64,000 nucleotides of DNA from Theropithecus gelada (GCF_003255815.1 NC_037682.1:45798986-45862985); one strand, 5' to 3'. Positions 41,806-52,582 are shown, counted from the first letter of the stretch. A program made the numbers and translations. The notes: generated from the sequence alone by a model not told the origin.

Positions 41806-41884
41806 TTTAAATGACCTACTTGTAAAGAGCAGAGCAGTGGCTAAATGAACACTTAGTCAATATCAGCTCTCATTACTATTATTT

Positions 41885-42045
41885 TATTTTCATTATTACT
41901 TCATACAAGTCATCTTAGTTAATGCCCACAATAAACTTGTTATCACAAGTTTTTAAAAAATGCCCATTTTACAGGTGGAAATAGTGAAACTCAGACATAT
42001 TAGATAGTCTAAGTTTGCATACCCAGAAAGACCTAGGAATTAAAA
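41885..42045 (-). mobile_element. MIR SINE, antisense
   Basis: 'cttagttaatgcccacaataaacttg', 'gcccattttacaggtggaaat' and 'gtttgcatacccagaaagacc' match the antisense MIR, diverged. Confidence 0.65.
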
Positions 42046-42129
42046 AGGCCAAGTTCATGGACTTCCCCCAAACATTCAAGTATGAAGACCAGTAAGATAA
42101 AAATCTTTGCCCACATCAAGCTTTATAAC

Positions 42130-42455
42130 ATATGGGAGCAATGACAAAAATATAATTCATATTCAAGTGGAATGTCACATACTGTGTAAGTTCTATGGGA
42201 GGACAGGAAATGGAGGAATAAAAAATTCTGAGGTGATCTAGGAAGGCTTCCTAGAGGAGGTGGCATTTGGAATTGTTTTGAGGATTGAGTAGGAGCTTAG
42301 TAGGTGTGGGAGAAGGCAGTGATGCAGGAAAGGATATTCCAGGCAAAGAGAACCTGATCATTAAGCAGTGGGAGTGCTTAGAGAACAGTGACAAGCCCGA
42401 GGTGGCTGAAGCAGCTGGCATGTGATCAGAGGAAGATGCAGATGAAGGACAAGCA
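42130..42455 (-). mobile_element. L2 LINE fragment, antisense
   Basis: 'ctaggaaggcttcctagagg', 'aggtggcatttggaattgttttga', 'aaaggatattccaggcaaagag' and 'gaacagtgacaagcccgagg' keep the antisense L2 order. Confidence 0.78.
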
Positions 42456-42492
42456 GAGGATAGTCAATGAAGATGGGCACTGAATGAGCAAC

Positions 42493-42650
42493 AAATCAAT
42501 ATTGAATCAATCAAAGGGATGAATATGGGCACCTCTATGTGGCCTACTTCAAGCTAGATTCAATGATGATCCAAACATATGTGGATGCTGGCCATGCAGA
42601 TGCTATTCTGGGAGGGAAGATCAATAAGTGTGATAGGTGTCAGGACTTAA
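42493..42650 (+). repeat. Left arm of an unidentified imperfect inverted repeat
   Basis: Begins AATCAATATTGAATCAATCA. Its sequence recurs reverse-complemented at 42984-43151. Matching anchor words are AATCAATATTG, ATCAAAGGGA, TATGGGCACC, CTATGTGGCCT, CTTCAAGCT, GATTCAATGATGA, CCATGC and AAGATCAAT. Identity by eye is roughly 80% with three or four small indels. Family not recognised. Confidence 0.88.
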
Positions 42651-42983
42651 CTGTGGATTGGACTTGTTTCCTTAGCTTTTGCTCATTGTGGCCTCCATAG
42701 CCTGCCTTGGAAGCTGAATGGCCAATGTCTAAAGTGCATGTTAAATTCTAACAGTGTACACAACAAGCAGCCAGCTTTCTGTATATGCTGAAAAGCCAGG
42801 CAGAACTCTGCAGTGGGTCTTGGGGTCCCAGGAAGCAAAGAGATCTTCCATTTCAGGACCTCAAGATGAAGTTTCTCAGGGTCCTACCAAGGCTCAGCCC
42901 TAGTAGATCCTGAAGGCAAACCCCTACTTTTTGTGGGTTATAGGATCCCACAATGGTTGTTCTGGATATTGGAATTTTATCTT
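42651..42983. other. Loop between the inverted-repeat arms
   Basis: About 330 bases of unrecognised sequence, with no open frame and no internal repeat that I can see. Confidence 0.6.
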
Positions 42984-43151
42984 TCAAGTCCTGATCCCTA
43001 TCACACTTACACTAATTGATCTTTCCCCCTAGACAATAACATCCGCATGGTCAGGATCTACATCTGTTTGGGTCATCATTGAATCCAGCTTGAAGCAGGC
43101 CACATAGGGGTGCCCATACGCAGCTCCCTTTGATAGATCCAATATTGATTT
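42984..43151 (-). repeat. Right arm of the unidentified inverted repeat
   Basis: Reads on the plus strand from 'caagtcctgatccctatcac' to 'gatccaatattgatt'. Its reverse complement aligns along its whole length with 42493-42650. Read on the minus strand, one frame stays open for about 38 codons and could be the end of a decayed coding region. That is weak evidence. It may be one end of a fold-back DNA element, or one of two opposed copies of an old repeat. Confidence 0.86.
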
Positions 43152-43275
43152 TTTGGTCATCTGCTATTCTCAGATTAGAGGTGAGGAAATAAGACAGTTC
43201 CTAAGTAGAGAAGAGACACCCATGGCACATTGCACACAGGGCAATGACAGCGCCTGACCATCTCGAGAAAAAAGA

Positions 43276-43848
43276 ATGAGAAACTATCCTGGACTGTGAC
43301 GAAAGAAGGCAGTCACATCTGCATAGCTTATCCTAACAACTGTGAAGGTGATGCCCCATTCTCAAGGAGAATAGACACTGTTGATCATGCCATCCCGAGA
43401 TTGTTAATGGGGCTACATTGAGAAACAAGGTATGTTTCCATCACAGCAAACACATCACAGTGGTGACAATGAGACCTGTAACATTTCTGCTAAGGTCACG
43501 AGTGAAAATGGGATGCAACACAACTTCAACATTAGAAAAATATTAAAGAATAATACATTTGTGCTCATTAGCCAAAATAGCAATATGCTTTCCACAATTC
43601 AACTGCTAGGGCCCTAAAGTGAATTATTTGAAGAACTAGACCCTAAAGATTCTGGGTAGGAAGTTTTTAAAGTATTTCATCAGTATGTCTGTATTCAAGT
43701 GGAGATAAAAGAAGCCCAACTAAGATGGACAGAACGACTGTGGATTAAGCATGAATCTCTAGAAAGGCCTATCTTGAAGATAAATCTTGACTCAAGATTT
43801 GGAAGAACTAAGGTGACCCTGATGGACAGTGGAATGAATCACATGTAA
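43276..43848 (+). pseudogene. Unidentified relic with partly open frame
   Basis: One frame runs from an ATG at 43276 to a stop at 43846 with about six internal stops. The last 138 codons (from 43432) contain only two. The end is followed by 'ccttaaataaaaatgtattg', an AATAAA signal about 15 bases past the stop, and then A-rich sequence. This would suit a decayed retro-copied 3' end. I recognise no protein family, and at this AT content such a frame could be chance. Confidence 0.22.
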
Positions 43849-44390
43849 AATTCCTTAAATAAAAATGTATTGACTTAAAGTAAAAACCATAATGGTGGTA
43901 TTTGGTTGTTTGTGGGTTTTTGCAGTCAGGATTGTTGCTCAAATACCTTCCTCATCTCTCCATATCTGCCTTGGTTTGCCTTTACCACACTGTCCCCCAG
44001 GGCCTGGTTCAGTTGATGCTTTTGGAAAATGGATTTTGAGCTATCAAAGAAAGCTCTTCCAGATATAAACTCAAGTGTCTGAAGCAAGAATTGGATAAAA
44101 GGAGCAACTGAAAAGGACTTCAGAGATCCTCTGGGATAATTGCTTTCAATCTGGGTTTCCTGGAGCTTAAAGGTTCTGCAGAGATGCCTGGGGTGCGGGG
44201 AGCTGGGAGGCAGGCCTGGGTAAGGGGGATGCTAAAGTGGCAAGGCTCAGAGTCTCCACCTTCCAACCAAAAGAGCTCAATGTGACCTTTTTCACCCACT
44301 GAAGTTCCAAATATGTTAGGAGAAAGGTTCCAAGGTTTAAGGTTTAAAACCCACTAAGCTAGTCCAACACCATCATCATATCATAATTTT
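43849..44390. other. Single-copy 0.55-kb stretch
   Basis: No repeat recognised with confidence. Confidence 0.35.
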
Positions 44391-44397
44391 AAAAATA

Positions 44398-44635
44398 GCT
44401 GATTTTGAGTGTTTAGTGTGTGCCAGGCACCGCTATAAATGCTTTACATGCATTACCTCATCTAATCCTCGCAGCAACTCTAAAAGGTAGGTACTATTAT
44501 TATCTCAGTTTTACAGAGGAGAAAACGTCGGCACAGTGGTTAAGTAATTTGACCAATGCTTGCAGATCACAAGTGAGGAAGCCTAGCTTGGGACCCACAC
44601 ACCTGGTTCCTGAGCCTACACAATTCACCACTGCG
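44398..44635 (-). mobile_element. MIR SINE, antisense, well preserved
   Basis: 'gtgtttagtgtgtgccaggcacc', 'gctttacatgcattacctcatctaatcctcgcagc', 'actattattatctcagttttacag' and 'agtggttaagtaatttgacc' follow the antisense MIR almost without gaps. Confidence 0.92.
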
Positions 44636-44639
44636 TGAG

Positions 44640-44760
44640 ACTGAGACTGAGGAAATTGAGGCACAGAGAGAGGCAGGAACTTGCCCCAGGCCCTACAGTG
44701 AGCTCAGGGCTGAGCCTAGGCTGGAATCCCGCCTCCTGAGCCCTCTCGCATGCTTCTTCC
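44640..44760 (-). mobile_element. Second antisense MIR fragment
   Basis: 'ctgaggaaattgaggcacagagag' and 'ggctggaatcccgcctcctgagc' repeat the centre and 5' side of MIR, in tandem with the copy on the left. Confidence 0.72.
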
Positions 44761-45079
44761 TCCTGACATTCCCCTTCCCTCTCTCCTTCTCTACCCTACA
44801 GTGTGCCTTCTCGAACCAACTTACAGGTGGCTTTAAATAGACCATCCCTTGGTTATCAAGCATCTGTGGTCCCACACTGGGAGCAGCTGAAGGAGATAGA
44901 GCTGTGATGGCTGATCGGCTTCTGGGCCCCCGTTCTGAAAGCTGCTATGGCTCTCTCTTGGCCGGAGCCTCACTTCCCAATGGCTGCTCTAGATACGTAG
45001 AGGCCCTTCGCCATTTGCATGCTGTCTGTCTGTCTGTCTATCCAGGCTCACCTACACATGCTTTTGCTATTGTGGATAT
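44761..45079. other. Single-copy stretch
   Basis: Unrecognised. A small (CTGT)n patch 'gtctgtctgtctgtctat' lies at about 45025-45042. Confidence 0.4.
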
Positions 45080-45610
45080 GGATATGCCCTGTTCCTTTGA
45101 CCATGCCATTCCCACTGCTGGGAATCCCTTTCCCGCTTTGTCAGCCTGGCATACTCCTCCTCAAATGTCCTTTTTCCAGGGCCCTGACCTTCCTGACCTT
45201 CCTTCCAAGGCAGAATCAACCACACCTTCCCCAGCACTCTCCACATCACAGCACAGATCACTCTGTATTGTAACCACTGATTGAATTTATTTCTTTGATT
45301 AAAAATCATGTAGGTGGTCCCATTTTTCCTTTGGTAAAATCAGGATAGCTCCTACAATCTGCCTCGGGTTAAGCTGGGAGATTTTTTTTGTTTGGTTGGT
45401 TGGTCGGTTGTTTTTTTGTTTGCTTTTTTGTCTTCCTAAAATTCTGTCATTAAACTGATAAACTGTTTTGTAACCAATATCATCTTAGGATTCAAGAAAC
45501 AGAAGACTTCTCTGTCTCTTTCTAGACTGTGAGCTCACCTGGGTTGAGGGCCATGATTCAATGTCTCTGGACCCCCAGCAGCCAGCACAGAGGAGGCACA
45601 GAGGAAGCAC
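45080..45610 (+). mobile_element. L2 LINE 3' end, sense
   Basis: 'gaccatgccattcccactgctgggaatcccttt', 'catactcctcctcaaatgtcc' and 'cttccttccaaggcagaatc' are L2 3' UTR. After an interruption, 'ctagactgtgagctcacctggg' and 'acagaggaggcacagaggaagc' continue it. Between them is a low-complexity (GTTT)/(TTGG)n tract at about 45379-45432. Confidence 0.68.
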
Positions 45611-46555
45611 CAGGTATGGTGAGTCATGGTGCTCTGGGACTGGACGGTGCCCTCTGTGCCCAGATCTCTATGGGAGGCATCCCAGAGGCCTAGGAGAGTC
45701 CCAGCCATCTACCTATTGCCCACTGGGTTCACGAAACTACCTTATGATATATGGAAAGAAACATGGGCAAGGACAGCAGGCTTCTTTTTCCCCCCCTAAC
45801 CTGGCACAAATGAGGCTGACCAAGCCCAGCAAGATTCCAAACCACATCACACCCCATGCTCTGACTCCTTTCTTTTTTCTTAGAGGTAGCTACAATCGTT
45901 GGCTAGTTCCTAGCAGTTAGCTCTCTCAAATTCTCTATTTGTAAGAGAATTTTCCAGCAGAACTTCCACCATTTTCTATCCTTTTTCATTCTGCCTCCAA
46001 TGACCTCCTAGGCCCTCCAACCTATGTCTCCAGTGGTAGTTGTGTACCACTTCTTCTCTTTGAACCTCAGCCTTATACATATGAGGATCTTAGACTTGAT
46101 AGGGTCTAGCAGGTTACACAGGACTTTGCTTATCATTTTCCTTTTCTCTGCCTATGGTAGACATTACTAATCAATCACAGCATGCTTGCCTTCAGAATTC
46201 ATCTCCAGGAAGCCACTGCCAAGTGGGTTGGCTCATGAACTGGGTCATTTTTGCAGCTCTGGGCCTAGATGCCCTCTAAGGGAACCTCTAATCAGAGATC
46301 TTTGGGCAAAACACCCATATACCAGATTGTTTTGGATACTCCCAAATTTATATAATTTTAAATTTCTCTTTAATAAAAGCAATTTGTAAAATGGATGAGT
46401 AATTCAGGATTTTGTGGGAGCAGGAGGAGGAACATTTGACCAACCACTGGACTCTGGGCCCAACAGATGTACCTTTGAAATGGCCTGAAATAGTTGACCA
46501 GGAATTTGGCCTTTCTGTCAGGTGACCCAAGTCAGGGAAGAAAGGAATAGAACTG
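45611..46555. other. Single-copy 0.95-kb stretch
   Basis: No repeat recognised. Confidence 0.35.
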
Positions 46556-46559
46556 GTCG

Positions 46560-46680
46560 GATATTCATTCATTCATTTCTTTCACAAACATTTACTAAGC
46601 ACCTATTATATGCTAGACACTGATCTAAGGGCAGGAGATTTGCAGATGAAGATAGTGGCAGCCCTCATGGTTGACCAGGT
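46560..46680 (-). mobile_element. L2 LINE 3' end, antisense
   Basis: The tail ATTCATTCATTCATTTCTTT is followed by 'aaacatttactaagcacctattatatgctagacactga' and 'cagccctcatggttgac', the antisense L2 3' terminus. Confidence 0.82.
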
Positions 46681-47795
46681 ACTAGACCTAATGGCACTCT
46701 ATTTGCATATCACATTTAATTTTTTATGGCCTCAATTTTGGCACATTTCCCTTACTGAAGCTAATTGGCCTCCATAATCTATACTCTTTCTTGCTTAGTA
46801 CAGTGGAACCTTAAGATGGAACGAGCCTGGATTCCTGAATCATTGGGTGCAGAAGAGCTATCCACTGACCAGAAATGTTAGCCTTGGACTAAAATGTGAA
46901 TGAGAACTAAATTTCTATTGTGTTTGTGCCTTTACACATTGTGGTACCTTCTTGTTATGGAAGCTTGTGTTATCCTAATTAGCACATTTTCTGTGTGCAG
47001 TCAGTGTCATTGTGATTTTAGTCTGGAAATGTCTTTGTAGCTCTGTTGCTTACTTTCAGAAGAGTTCTTGGAATTGGGTACCCAAAGGAAGTGTTCATCA
47101 GCCATGAATCCACCCTTGAAGTCAGGTGCTTTTAACCCAGACTGTAAGAGTTTTCTATGAGGACTAAAAAGCCCTGATAAAATGAACTTTCAGTCTTTTA
47201 AAGAAAAATGTGATGCTTCCCAGAGAAATTCCCAAGCACCATGTTCTGTTCCTGGGAAATCAGTCTGGGTATAGGACAATCTTTTAGGCAGCCAGAAGCC
47301 CTTCGTCTGGGTTTCAGTGACAACTGGCTGTGGCTCTCCAAGGGTGCAGGCACAGTAACAACCACCTGGCAAAGGGAAATTAGCAAGTCCTGGAAGCCCC
47401 ACCCCCCGGTCAGGTCAACAGCACGAGTCAGAGTGCCACAGAAATAAATATATCCCATTCATAGAGCTTTCCGTTTAACAGCTTTCAAAGTCATAAAGTC
47501 TGCATAAGGCCAAAAGATACAATTGTCCAATTAGAGGTTTTATCTAGGAAAACACATATTTTCAAAGATATTGTTTGGTCCCCATGCCAGGATCATAGCT
47601 GGGCTTGTTTAATGTGCTGGACCTCTGGGTTTTATAGTACTTTCCACTTAAGTGAGACAGGATAGACAGGAGCCTTCTCAGAGACTCCTGTCTCCAAGGT
47701 AGGGTCCAAGAGGGGTCTAGAGATGCTCAACGCCAATCATTCACATGAAAATTCCAGAAAAGCTAGAATCTACCTAGACCAGGTCATGTAGGAGG
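46681..47795. other. Single-copy 1.1-kb stretch
   Basis: No repeat recognised. Overlapping frames of 68-86 codons at 47190-47458 lie on both strands and have no domain. Confidence 0.4.
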
Positions 47796-47799
47796 GGAA

Positions 47800-48070
47800 T
47801 AACAACTAACATTTATTGGGTGCTTACTATTTACCCTTACTGAGTTCCAGGTTCTGTTCTAAATGCTTAACACATATCATTGCACTTACTCTTTATTATT
47901 GCCTTACAACAAAGTGTGTATTTCCTTCCCATCTTCCAGAAGAGAAAAGCAAGGCTTGGAAAGGTAAATCAACATACTCAAGGTGATGTGGCTCAGTGAG
48001 TAGTAGGGTCAAGGTTTGAACTTAGGTCTAGTGATTCTAAAACACTTCAACCTCTATACTCAGTTGCCAC
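47800..48070 (-). mobile_element. MIR SINE, antisense
   Basis: 'aactaacatttattgggtgcttactattt', 'ctaaatgcttaacacatatcattgc', 'gaaaagcaaggcttggaaagg' and 'caaggtttgaacttaggtct' give a full-length, diverged antisense MIR. Confidence 0.85.
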
Positions 48071-48204
48071 CCATGACTGTCAGGGCCCTTTCTTCCTCTC
48101 TGTCCAGCTGCTTGAGTTGTGTTATGAAGGGCAGATAGATGAAGACCAAGGAAGGCCTTGTCATTAGCAGTGGGAACCACTGAAGGGAACTAGGCCTGGG
48201 AGAG

Positions 48205-48395
48205 AATCCCTAATATTTGCCAGAAACCATGTTAAGCATGTACTTAAATTATCATGCTGAATTCTCATAATAGTCCTGCAAAATAAGTCTTATCATATCC
48301 ATTTGACAATTGAGACAACTGAGGCTTAGAGAGGTTAAAAACTTTCCCAAGGCCACACAGCTCAGAGGTGGTGGAGAGTCTGCCTGAATAGATTC
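48205..48395 (-). mobile_element. MIR SINE, antisense
   Basis: 'ctgaattctcataatagtcctgc', 'tccatttgacaattgagacaac', 'tgaggcttagagaggttaaa' and 'cccaaggccacacagctcag' match the antisense MIR. A separate copy from the one 140 bases to the left. Confidence 0.85.
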
Positions 48396-48663
48396 CTTGC
48401 TCAGAAACATTAAGTCAGGCACTGAGCTTACCCACCTACATACTCATCATATAGCTTTTATTTTTGGGAGCGTTTTCTTTTTTGTCAAATTCTGGCTCTA
48501 CCTGTATACATTCCACTGATCACTTCCCTGATAGTCCTGGATGTGGAAACTTACACACACACACACACATTGACATTTAGGCCACTTACTAGCTGAGTAA
48601 TCTTGGGTGTGTGAACGTGTCCCTAAACCTCTCAGAGGGGTTTCTGCTCTCCTGGGACTCACT
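48396..48663. other. Single-copy with short (CA)n
   Basis: (CA)n of nine units at about 48552-48569. Otherwise unrecognised. Confidence 0.45.
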
Positions 48664-48856
48664 ACTTAGACCAAAGGCAGCAAACTTTTCCTGTCGAGAG
48701 CCAGAGGGTAGATATTTTAGGTTTTAGGGCCATCCACTCTGCATGGCAACTACTCAACCCTGCCCTGTAGTGCAAAAAACAGCCATAGATAATGTATTAT
48801 CAATGCTATGGCCAGATTTGGCACACGAGCCTAAGTATGCAGACCCCTGACCTAGA
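48664..48856. mobile_element. hAT-Charlie MITE
   Basis: Terminal blocks AAGGCAGCAAACTTTTCC on the left and the inverted 'gtatgcagacccctg' on the right. Inside are 'gagccagagggtagatattttaggtttt', 'gcaactactcaaccctgccctg' and 'acagccatagataatg'. This is the common MITE built on the CAGGGGTCRGCAAACT terminal repeat. Exact MER number not assigned. Confidence 0.82.
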
Positions 48857-49259
48857 TGGTCAACATATTTCACACATAAGTGTTAGATTCCCATTTTGTA
48901 AGTACTACAAATGGGAGGTGTTACTGTACTCAGAGTATATACTAGGAAGAACTGATCTCCAGTGGATGGTGGCTGGATAATGTCACAATGTCACCACAGG
49001 GCAGGGCCAGGACTGGAGTCTAGGCATCCCGCTCTCCCACTGGGACTCGCCCCCTGCATAAGTGGCCTCCTTGATCACCAGGGAATCTCCCAAGTCGATG
49101 TCCCTTCTAAAGGCTCAATGACATCAGGCTGCACTCAGAGAGCAGCCCAGGACGTCTGCAACTGCCTGGCTTAACCTCTGACTGGGGCCAAAAGCCTTCC
49201 ACTAGCAAATCACTGGCTCATTTCTCTCCAGCAGGGCCTGGCTCACGGCACCTTCTGGA
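48857..49259. other. Single-copy stretch
   Basis: Unrecognised. Confidence 0.35.
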
Positions 49260-49700
49260 AAGCCGTTACAGCAGCTACAGCAGCACACGCAGCATTAATT
49301 TATGAAAATCTCAGCTTGTAAAAGCCCAGCTCGCAGGCAGAGCTGGAGGAGGCAGAGGCACTCTGCACTGGAGATGCGTGAACTGCTATTTGCTTCTCTT
49401 ACAGCCACAAAAGGAAATGCTGGCGAGGGCTTCAGAGAAGGGGTGGTGGGGAGGGGACGCTGCTGGATTTAATAGCAGGAATACGAGTCATTTGTCTTAT
49501 TGTAAAATAGATGTGTGTTTGGAAGCAGAAAATGCTCTGGATCCTTTCTTTCCTCCCCTTGCAGGCATGAAAAGCCTTGAGCAAAACAAAATGCTGCTGA
49601 TTTTGAGTCTATTTTGGGCGCCTGTCGCTGATTGTCTGCTTCCGAGGCCTGTGCACATGCTGCCTTCTCAAAGAATGGTTTTAACGAATTGAAATGGAAT
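49260..49700. promoter_or_regulatory. Possible conserved non-coding element
   Basis: A repeat-free block between old repeats with an irregular but information-rich composition. Examples are 'cagcattaatttatgaaaat', 'aatacgagtcatttgtc' (AP-1-like GAGTCAT) and 'attgtaaaatagatgtgtg'. Two open frames (49378-49692 and 49703-49903) lack domains. A pyrimidine tract plus 'ttgcag' at 49545-49564 resembles a 3' splice site. Regulatory function is only inferred. Confidence 0.22.
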
Positions 49701-50290
49701 GAATGAGCATCTTGCTCCTGCTGCTGCTGCCACCATTGGAACAGAAAGTAGCCCCCAAAGGTGGGGCCTGGTCCATGGCTCCTCTATTCTTCCCTCTCAC
49801 CCCAGATGCCCACCCAACCCACACCCCCATCCACACAGCGCTTGCTGGCGCCCGAGTTAGGCTGCTCGCCCTATGCCAGGAAGCTATTTACCAAAGGAAA
49901 TAACTCTGATAAAGGGGCTAAAAATAGGCAGCAGTGATGGAAAACATTTTGTTGAGAGATCTGCTGACAAGAGGGGAAACAGAGCTGTGAAAAAGATAGG
50001 TGGTGAAGGACACAGAGGGAGAAGTGGCTACACTGCGCATCTAGGGGGCCCAGGAGGAGCCGGGTCAGGGCCCAGAGGCCAGGTGGCTCACACGGATGGC
50101 TGTGCCCTTGTGGCAGATCTTCCCTGTCAGTGGCCCCACCTTTGTGGTATTTCACCCAGCCTTAGAAAAGTGAAGGGGTGCGAGCCAACAGGTTCCTTCG
50201 CCAGGTGGGTATCTGAGGACAGGTATCTGAAAAGCAGCACCATGAAGGAAGCAAACAGAACACTGATGGAGGCTGACCACACATTCAGCT
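49701..50290. other. Single-copy 0.6-kb stretch
   Basis: No repeat recognised. A 162-codon plus-strand frame (49873-50361) overlaps a MIR at its end and has no domain. A (CTG)n patch 'ctcctgctgctgctgccac' is at 49716-49734. Confidence 0.38.
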
Positions 50291-50294
50291 TTTG

Positions 50295-50430
50295 CCAGTT
50301 AGCAACACACCGACATTGGACAAGCTGCTTAACCTCTCTGAGCCTCAGTTTCCTCATGTGATAAATAAAGATACGGTTAGACCCACGTCATATGGCTGTG
50401 GTGATAATCCATGCACACTATTTACCAAAC
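50295..50430 (+). mobile_element. MIR SINE, sense
   Basis: 'gacaagctgcttaacctctctgagcctcagtttcctcatg' is close to the MIR core. 'ggctgtggtgataatccatgc' follows. Confidence 0.85.
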
Positions 50431-50439
50431 AGTGGCATT

Positions 50440-50600
50440 ATTCAGGTCATTCAGCCTTTTACAAACATGGATTGAGGGCTTTCTTTGTGCAAGGCACTTC
50501 CTGGCACCGAGGGATTCCTTGATGAAAAAGACAAATTCCTGCTGTAAGATACTTTAATTCCTTAGTGAACACAGTAGAGAAGGGGAAACTGTCCTTAGAA
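50440..50600 (-). mobile_element. L2 LINE 3' end, antisense
   Basis: 'ggattgagggctttctttgtgcaaggcacttcc', 'gacaaattcctgctgtaaga' and 'gaacacagtagagaagg' correspond to the antisense L2 3' end. Further L2-like sequence may extend over about 50665-50800. Confidence 0.65.
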
Positions 50601-50974
50601 ATATATACCCAGCACCACTCACCCTAAGACAGCCAAATGGAAGGACCCCAGGACTCCTTCCCGGGCCACAGATGCATCCATTCCATCCAGTGCTGTGTGT
50701 CTGCTATGCACTGTGTACTAAAGAGGGAATGATGAGAAAGGCTCAGGGTTCCCTTCTGAAGCACACAGACTGGTAGAGAAGACAGGGACGGAAACAGATA
50801 TATGTTATTCACATGAAAAGGACCATACAGAGTTAGGTTTAAGAGCTCTCTTTGGGAGCAGAAGATCTTTGAAATTTCCAGGCACTGGAATGTGTAAGTT
50901 TTACAACGAGCTAAATCATATTCATGTATTTGCATAAATTAATAAACAGCAATTATATATTATAGCAATTTCTA
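50601..50974. other. Weak L2-like and single-copy sequence
   Basis: 'gtgtgtctgctatgcactgtgtacta' and 'cagactggtagagaagacagg' resemble antisense L2. The remainder is unrecognised. Confidence 0.4.
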
Positions 50975-51125
50975 AGTAATATCCCCAAATAACTATCTCA
51001 ATATACCAAAATAGTAACAATGGTTATTTCTGGGTGGTGGAATTATGGGTGATTTGTCTTTCTCCCCAAATTCTCTACAATTAGTATGCATTATTTTTGT
51101 AATAGAAAAACAAACAAATAAAACA
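50975..51125 (+). mobile_element. Probable old L1M 3' end, sense
   Basis: 'acaatggttatttctgggtggtggaattatgggtgattt', 'ttctctacaattagtatgcattatttttgtaatagaaaaa' and a final (CAAA)n/ATAAA tail match the 3' end of old L1 elements as I remember it. Confidence 0.5.
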
Positions 51126-51414
51126 TTAGTAAGAAGCAAGCTGTTTCAAAATACCCTGCAGATGGGAAATCTGTTCACTTGCCTTGGATTCGGCTGAGAG
51201 CCTCTCTGTGACTTCAAGAACCTTCAAAAGTTTGAAGTAGCTTGAAAACAGGTTTTTGCATTAGAATGTGGCAAGGCTGCCCAGTCTCTGGCCAAGTGGG
51301 TCTGATTCCTCACCTGTTTATTTTGTGGCTGAGGATCAGAAAGGAGTGTGCTAGCTTGGAATGGGGAGTGTAGACAGAGGAGGACCCATTCCACAAATGG
51401 CTGTGTGCAAAGGG
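51126..51414. other. Single-copy stretch
   Basis: Unrecognised. Confidence 0.35.
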
Positions 51415-51525
51415 CACTTAGGCCTGGATTTGAGCACTTTCTCCACCATATACTAGATGTGAGATCTTGGGCCAGTCATTTCACTCCTTTGAGCCTCAGC
51501 TTCCTCATTCTGTATGACTTAAAGA
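51415..51525 (+). mobile_element. MIR SINE 5' half, sense
   Basis: 'ggcctggatttgagcactttctccaccatatactag', 'cttgggccagtcatttcactcc' and 'gagcctcagcttcctcattctgta' match the MIR core. Confidence 0.8.
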
Positions 51526-51529
51526 AGCC

Positions 51530-51742
51530 ATCCTGAACCACCCCAGGCTCCACTGGGCATCTCTTATTAGAGTCCACACCATAATCTGCTCAGCCCTCTG
51601 TGTTACAATGGCCTCTTTGCTAGGAGCAACTTAAAACCAGGGAACACACCTTGTCCACGGCTGTGACTCCCTTACCTCTCGTAGTGCCTGCTACAGTGAC
51701 CTTCAAAACACATTTGCTGAATGAATGACTGAATGAATGAGA
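51530..51742 (+). mobile_element. L2 LINE 3' end, sense
   Basis: Ends in the diagnostic L2 tail 'acacatttgctgaatgaatgactgaatgaatgag'. Upstream 'ccagggaacacaccttgtcc' and 'ctctcgtagtgcctgctaca' fit the 3' UTR. Confidence 0.78.
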
Positions 51743-51749
51743 TGCCAAA

Positions 51750-52130
51750 GCTCACGCTAGGCCCTGTAGCTGCAGAGATGAATGACGTGGATCCCTGGCC
51801 ATCAGGAGCTCCCACTTTAATTGGAACTCAGTCTTCCTAACACAATAAAGATGATGACCGATGCCTTAAAGGGCTTATGTGCAAAGAGAAACTAGAAGAA
51901 TGGGGAAGAAAAGGTGAATTTCCCCAGGGGTGTCCAAGGAGGAACTTGTATAGGGGGGTAGAATCTGAGCACAGTCTGGAAAAATGAGTAGAGCTTCTCC
52001 TGAGGGTACAGAGACAAGGCAGGCAAAGGTGTGCGGTGGAGCAGGAGTGTGCACAGCAAGGAAGAGGCAGGAGCAAGGCGAGGGCCAGGTGTGGAGTACC
52101 TTGGATGGGAAAACAGTGGGTCTGACTGGC
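51750..52130 (-). mobile_element. L2 LINE 3' end, antisense
   Basis: 'gctaggccctgtagctgcagagatgaatgac', 'ccatcaggagctcccactttaat' and 'aggtgtgcggtggagcaggagtg' run in antisense L2 order. With the sense L2 to the left it forms a tail-to-tail pair. Confidence 0.68.
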
Positions 52131-52582
52131 ATTCTGGCTGCTGTAGGAGCCCAGGCAGGCTTAGGAGGAGAGCTGATGGGCTTCTTTCTCATTGCGATGG
52201 CAAGAGCAAGCATCTACCGCCTGTGCTAGATGCCAGCCTTGCCCAGCATGCTTCCACCTGCCCATCAGGAGGGCAAGGCAATAGGACCAGTTTGGGGTTA
52301 ATCACTGCTAAATCTAGTCTTCCACAAACAACCCCTCTAATTTAAACCAGCATCTGTGAGAAGGGCCAGCTTTGGCAGGGGCCTTGAGGAATGTGGACAT
52401 GATTAACTTCTGCCAGTTGCAGCAAATTAACTGCAAAAAGAACATCCTGACAGCACCCCGGATCTTAAGTGCAGCCAACCTTTGAAGATGCAGGCTGATT
52501 GCTTTGCCTGGACTGAAAGTGCAAAGCTGTGTCTTTACTGGGCACTTCCCATTAGGAAGTACAGGGGCACCAGCTAAGCTCC
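52131..52582. promoter_or_regulatory. Single-copy block, possible conserved element at 52330-52520
   Basis: Contains closely spaced ATTAA cores ('acatgattaacttctgccag', 'gcaaattaactgcaaaaag') that resemble HNF1/homeodomain half-sites. No repeat recognised. Functional assignment is inference only. Confidence 0.2.
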
